From a bacterium (GTDB lineage: Bacteria; Cyanobacteriota; Vampirovibrionia; Gastranaerophilales; Gastranaerophilaceae), in assembly GCA_017652265.1 (NCBI GenBank), contig JAGCBH010000005.1, forward strand, positions 1 to 35,018: a stretch of DNA of 35,018 bases. The letters run 5' to 3'. Shown here one piece after another: positions 31,948-35,018 of this stretch. Every line of letters starts with the position of its first letter. The first letter of the stretch is position 1. Position numbers and translations under genes: made by a program. A model generated the notes under the pieces. The model had not been told where the DNA came from and ran no database searches. It worked only from the letters and a program-made list of their open reading frames with translations.

Positions 31948-33072
31948 ATGAAAAATTTTGTTATTAAAGAAATCATAAATTCAGACTTAAAGAAAGAAAT
32001 TGATAATATCGGTTTTGATAATGAGTACAGCCGCTTTGCGGCTGATAAATTTCAATATAAAACTTTAAAAATCTACTCTTTAACCCCTGCTCAGGGAAAT
32101 ATTTTAAAACAAACGGCCTTGTCAGAGGGGGCTGACTGTGCAACCCACAGAGAAACTATTACATGCAGAACCGCTTATACGGATTGTATCTTGGGCGGCA
32201 GTTATTCACAATTAAAGAAAATTGCACAAAAACTTGAAAATCAGCCATTTGGTCTGTCTGAACTAAAAGACGAAATAATAAAATTGCTTGAAAACAAATC
32301 ATCCCGAACGAAATTGGCGGGTGTTTTGAATTTGACAACAAATTCCTTTTCCGATGGCGGTTTATACTACGATTTTGATAAAGCTAAAGAGAAGTTTTTG
32401 TCTTTAATTGATGATGGTGCGGATATGATAGATATAGGTGCAGAAAGTACAAAACCGTATTCGGAAGCTGTTCCTGCTGACAAACAGTTAGAAAAACTTT
32501 TGCCGATTTTGGAATTTGCAAAAGATAAGAATGTTAAAATCAGTATTGATACAAGAAGTTCCATCGTTGCGGATGAAGTTTTAAAACTTGGAAATTATGT
32601 TATTAACGATGTTTCAGGTTTTGATTATGACGACAAAATGCCCGAAATTATCTCTAAACATGGCGCGGGTGTGATTATTCAGCACTCAAAGGGATCACCT
32701 GAAAATATGCAGAATAACCCGGATTATGAGTGTTTGATGGATGAAATTTTCTTGTCGCTGAAAGAAAAAATTGATATTGCACACTCACATTGTATAGACA
32801 ATATAATAATTGATGCGGGAATCGGTTTTGGAAAAAATCAACGGCATAATGTTGAATTAATAAAACGTGCCGCAGAATTTAAAACTCTTGGGTATCCTGT
32901 TATGCTAGGGATTTCCAGAAAATCATTTTTGGGAATTAAAAGTGATGACAACGATTTAAAAGATGCTTTGTCGCTTGGCTTTGGGGCGGTTGCTGCTCAA
33001 AACGGTATTGACTGGCTCAGAGTGCACAATGTCAAATTACACAGACAATTTTTAGATGTATATCACGTATAA
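31948..33072 (+). CDS. folP: Dihydropteroate synthase with N-terminal extension
   Basis: A 374-residue folate-pathway enzyme joining p-aminobenzoate to the pterin diphosphate. The TIM-barrel DHPS starts at about 122: GVLNLTTNSFSDGG, GADMIDIGAESTKP, SIDTRSSIVADEVL, INDVSGF, IDAGIGFGKNQRHNVELI, GISRKSFLG. The first 120 residues form the extra domain seen in many anaerobe DHPS proteins (LTPAQGNILKQ, PFGLSELKDEI). Deviations from the common consensus: TPDSFSDGG is TTNSFSDGG, and DPGIGFGK is DAGIGFGK. The start has TAGAAT ending six bases before the ATG and no ribosome site, so probably leaderless. Its 3' end overlaps the convergent regulator gene by 10 bases. Confidence 0.92.
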   Translation: MKNFVIKEIINSDLKKEIDNIGFDNEYSRFAADKFQYKTLKIYSLTPAQGNILKQTALSEGADCATHRETITCRTAYTDCILGGSYSQLKKIAQKLENQPFGLSELKDEIIKLLENKSSRTKLAGVLNLTTNSFSDGGLYYDFDKAKEKFLSLIDDGADMIDIGAESTKPYSEAVPADKQLEKLLPILEFAKDKNVKISIDTRSSIVADEVLKLGNYVINDVSGFDYDDKMPEIISKHGAGVIIQHSKGSPENMQNNPDYECLMDEIFLSLKEKIDIAHSHCIDNIIIDAGIGFGKNQRHNVELIKRAAEFKTLGYPVMLGISRKSFLGIKSDDNDLKDALSLGFGAVAAQNGIDWLRVHNVKLHRQFLDVYHV

Positions 33073-33380
33073 TCTTCAAAGAATTTATATATAAATGCAA
33101 GTTCTTCTTTTTTAATTTTATCTATGTTTGAAATGATTTTTTCTTTCATATAACTTTCGGATACAAGATGTTTAAAATCAAATAATGCTTTTAACTCCAT
33201 ATTAAGTATTAATGCTATTTTTTCCAGTGTAATCATTGAGGGGAAATGCCGTCCGCTTTCAATGCCACTTAGAGATGTCGTTTCTATACCAATAAGTTCT
33301 GCCAATTTTTCCTGTGTTAAATTAGCATTTTTTCTTAGTTCATTAATTCTTTTGCCCAGTAATTTCTTATTGTTTTCCAT
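33063..33380 (-). CDS. XRE-family helix-turn-helix regulator
   Basis: A 105-residue DNA-binding protein from ATG 33380. The Cro/CI-type domain occupies about 9-66: GKRINELRKNANLTQEKLAELIGI, SLSGIESGRHFPSM, TLEKIALILNM. A helical C-terminal tail of about 35 residues follows and may mediate dimerisation. AGGAG lies 8 bases before the ATG; an in-frame start 21 bases earlier is not preferred. It is divergent from the pilin gene, and a 17-base direct repeat in the shared intergenic region is a natural candidate operator. Confidence 0.9.
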   Translation of the reverse strand: MENNKKLLGKRINELRKNANLTQEKLAELIGIETTSLSGIESGRHFPSMITLEKIALILNMELKALFDFKHLVSESYMKEKIISNIDKIKKEELAFIYKFFEDYT

Positions 33381-33429
33381 AGGATTTTCTCCTTTTGACA
33401 ATATAAACCAGAAGATTTAGATAAATAAG

Positions 33430-33529
33430 CGTAATTAAAGTATAGTTATTGACAAAAATACGTAAATAAGACATACTTATATTAGACAAATAACTATTTT
33501 TAAAATTTATAACGTAATTAAAGTATAGT
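33430..33529. repeat. 17-base direct repeat in the regulator-pilin intergenic region
   Basis: CGTAATTAAAGTATAGT is present twice without mismatch, at 33430-33446 and 33513-33529. The second copy ends 4 bases before the GGAGG of the pilin gene. Between them lies TTGACA (33449-33454) with CATACT (33472-33477) at 17 bases, a possible pilin promoter. The arrangement would suit binding by the divergent XRE protein. Confidence 0.65.
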
Positions 33530-33541
33530 ATTGGAGGTTGC

Positions 33542-34486
33542 ATGAATAATAAATTAGCCTTTACAATGGCAGAGATATTAATCTCTTTAACAATTGTAGG
33601 AGTCGTAGCGGCAATAACCCTACCTGCATTGCAGGGGAATATTAATGAAAAGGTATGGAACACTCAAAGAAAAGCTCTATATTCAAGGATAACACAGGCT
33701 ATTTCTCTAATGCAGTCCTTGAATGGGTACGGTTTAGGTGAAATTCAAGAAGATACAAACAAAAACGCTGCAATGGCTTTTGTAGCGGAGGGATTGAGTA
33801 AAGTATTAAAAATAAATAATATTTGTGATAATGAACACTTAACCGATTGCGGGATAGCGGCCAAATATACAAATATGGCAGGAATAACTAATAATATCCC
33901 AACGAAGCTAAGTAATTTTAATTCAATGTTTACGGAGACATATGTAGGTAGTAACGGTCACATATATCAAAATTCTCAGAAAGATATAGATACTTTGGCA
34001 GTTGCATTTGAAACTGTAAATGGGGAAAATCTACTGGTTTTATATAATCCGCAATATGTTGATGATTTGGGAGAAATAGATTTACACTTTAGTCAACCGA
34101 AAATGTGTGTGAATTTTATATATGATTTAAACGGAACTGCAGGTCCGAATACAATCGGAAAAGATATGGGCTTTATAACTGCACTCTATCCTTCAAATAC
34201 AAATATTGTTGCTCCGATGCCTTTGGCAACAAATGCGAGTGACAGTTTGGAACAGGCAGAAGCAATGAGTGCCTGTAGAAATCAAAATGCTGAGAGCAGA
34301 TTACCAAATCGTGATGAACTTAGTGCAATGTTTTACAACAGAGATTTGCTTGGAATAACGGCCGGATGGTTTTGGTCAAGTTCGGTTGTCTCAGATGCGA
34401 CGGCATGGCGTCTAGCTTTCAGTACTGGAAATCGGCATGTGGTTCCGCGCTCAGATAAGTATAATGTGCGGTGTATAAAAAGATAA
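33542..34486 (+). CDS. Type IV prepilin-like protein with C-terminal DUF1566 (lectin-fold-like) domain
   Basis: A 314-residue prepilin. The N-terminus KLAFTMAEILISLTIVGV carries the prepilin cleavage site between Ala6 and Phe7, with Glu11 as the conserved Glu5 of the mature pilin. The following hydrophobic helix runs to about residue 28. Central residues (about 60-245) are a pilin globular domain of unknown type. The last 60 residues, from SRLPNRDELSAMFYN through GWFWSSS and TAWRLAF to YNVRCIKR, match the DUF1566/Lcl C-terminal pattern, related to C-type lectin-like folds. GGAGG is 4 bases before the ATG. The C-terminal coding part is visibly poorer in A than the rest. Assembly by the PilB/PilC/PilQ system in this window is inferred. 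Confidence 0.85.
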   Translation: MNNKLAFTMAEILISLTIVGVVAAITLPALQGNINEKVWNTQRKALYSRITQAISLMQSLNGYGLGEIQEDTNKNAAMAFVAEGLSKVLKINNICDNEHLTDCGIAAKYTNMAGITNNIPTKLSNFNSMFTETYVGSNGHIYQNSQKDIDTLAVAFETVNGENLLVLYNPQYVDDLGEIDLHFSQPKMCVNFIYDLNGTAGPNTIGKDMGFITALYPSNTNIVAPMPLATNASDSLEQAEAMSACRNQNAESRLPNRDELSAMFYNRDLLGITAGWFWSSSVVSDATAWRLAFSTGNRHVVPRSDKYNVRCIKR

Positions 34487-34488
34487 GG

Positions 34489-35018
34489 TTACTTCGCCGC
34501 GTATTTGTCATTGTTTTTTGAAAAGCGGCGTTTTTTAGTGTCGTAAGTTTGAATACTGAACTTTCTGCCGTCGGTTTTTATTTTTATTGCGCCGTCATAA
34601 TCGGTTCTGTATATTTTTATGTCGTTGCGGTTTAGGTTTTCAATAGTTTGGGCTGACGGATGTCCGAAGTAATTTATACCTGTTGAAATAATAGCGGCCT
34701 GCGGTTTCATTTGTTCAAGCATTTTGGTGTTTGTGACATTTTTCGCACCGTGGTGGCCTACTTTTAGAATTTCTGTGTTTGCCGGAATGCTATTCTGAAT
34801 TTTTTCGTATCCGCTGACTCCTGCATCACCAGTAAACAGCATGTCAAAATCCCTGTAACTGACAAGTGTCTGAATTGAGTTTTCGTTTTCGTTTTTATCA
34901 TCACCGGAACGAAGCAAAGTCATTTTAAAATCAGGATAATTTTCAATGACTTCATTGTTTTGGGCTATTTTATAATCTTTGTTTGCAAGTTCTAATGCGC
35001 TGAATATTGAAACGGCAG
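34489..35018 (-). CDS. comEC: ComEC/Rec2 competence protein, C-terminal part (truncated by the window edge)
   Basis: An open frame runs from the window end to 34489, about 176 residues seen. The first visible Met is at 34923, but the frame continues upstream without a stop, so the gene starts outside. The metallo-beta-lactamase-like domain of ComEC is recognisable: LVSYRDFDMLFTGDAG, LKVGHHGAKNVTN, AAIISTGINYFGHPS. This domain is attached to the DNA-uptake channel. In the window it adjoins the pilin gene, its stop lying 2 bases beyond the pilin stop (convergent). Confidence 0.88.
   Translation of the reverse strand, partial: AVSIFSALELANKDYKIAQNNEVIENYPDFKMTLLRSGDDKNENENSIQTLVSYRDFDMLFTGDAGVSGYEKIQNSIPANTEILKVGHHGAKNVTNTKMLEQMKPQAAIISTGINYFGHPSAQTIENLNRNDIKIYRTDYDGAIKIKTDGRKFSIQTYDTKKRRFSKNNDKYAAK

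Noticed and set aside
33367-33663. A 98-codon minus-strand frame across the pilin start
   Set aside because: It lies antisense to the prepilin signal sequence and promoter region, with no ribosome site or recognisable protein.
33542-34486. Complete DGR cassette
   Set aside because: No reverse transcriptase, accessory protein or template repeat occurs in this window, so only a possible target is reported.

Overview
The window is about 35 kb of compact, AT-rich bacterial chromosome. Several traits fit a gut-type non-photosynthetic cyanobacterial relative (Vampirovibrionia/Melainabacteria, order Gastranaerophilales). These are a prepilin with an Ala-Phe cleavage site of the AFTxAE kind, a type IV pilus secretin implying an outer membrane, pheT without an adjacent pheS, and many secreted or membrane hypotheticals. 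This placement is inferred from protein style, not from a marker phylogeny. Nothing clearly marks a phage, IS element or CRISPR array.

Layout. 1-4.1 kb: end of a small gene, an SH3-like secreted protein downstream of pheT (minus), and a secreted hypothetical (plus). 4.1-9.3 kb (plus): a near-consensus promoter (TTGACA-17-TATAAT) drives a long-chain acyl-CoA synthetase, a DUF1836 protein and a POT peptide transporter; thymidine kinase and a very short rubredoxin follow. 9.3-13.1 kb (minus): a tight five-gene run reading response regulator, ilvC, YhaM-like HD exoribonuclease, a truncated and apparently inactive AICAR transformylase-like protein, and a dCMP deaminase. 13.4 kb: speH with a TTG start. 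13.9-19.6 kb (minus): pilus/type II secretion operon pilP-like, pilQ, pilB, pilC. 19.7-24.2 kb: uridine-kinase-like protein, a secreted protein with paired 21-residue repeats, a 716-residue membrane protein, and a divergent 57-residue protein sharing its promoter motif in mirror image. 24.3-25.3 kb: a GC-richer structured intergenic element, then ferritin with an operator-like palindrome and a small partner gene. 25.3-28.4 kb: three lineage-type proteins, one a predicted membrane zinc peptidase. 28.4-29.1 kb: tRNA-Val(GAC) with an odd anticodon loop, two 109/108-bp tandem repeats made partly of its 5' half, a small ORF, and tRNA-Cys. 29.1-33.4 kb: small hypothetical, PlsC-type acyltransferase, gltX, folP and an XRE regulator. 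33.5-35 kb: a type IV prepilin with a C-terminal DUF1566/lectin-like domain, and the C-terminal end of ComEC running off the window.

Together, the PilP-like/Q/B/C machine, the pilin and the ComEC fragment point to type IV pili with DNA uptake. Thymidine kinase and dCMP deaminase (both feeding dUMP/dTMP) point to nucleotide salvage. The most unusual signals are the tRNA-Val-derived tandem repeats with a covarying hairpin, the pilin whose C-terminus resembles a diversity-generating-retroelement variable region, the inactivated PurH-like protein, and a short N-terminal Q/F/A motif shared by three unrelated non-secretory-looking proteins.
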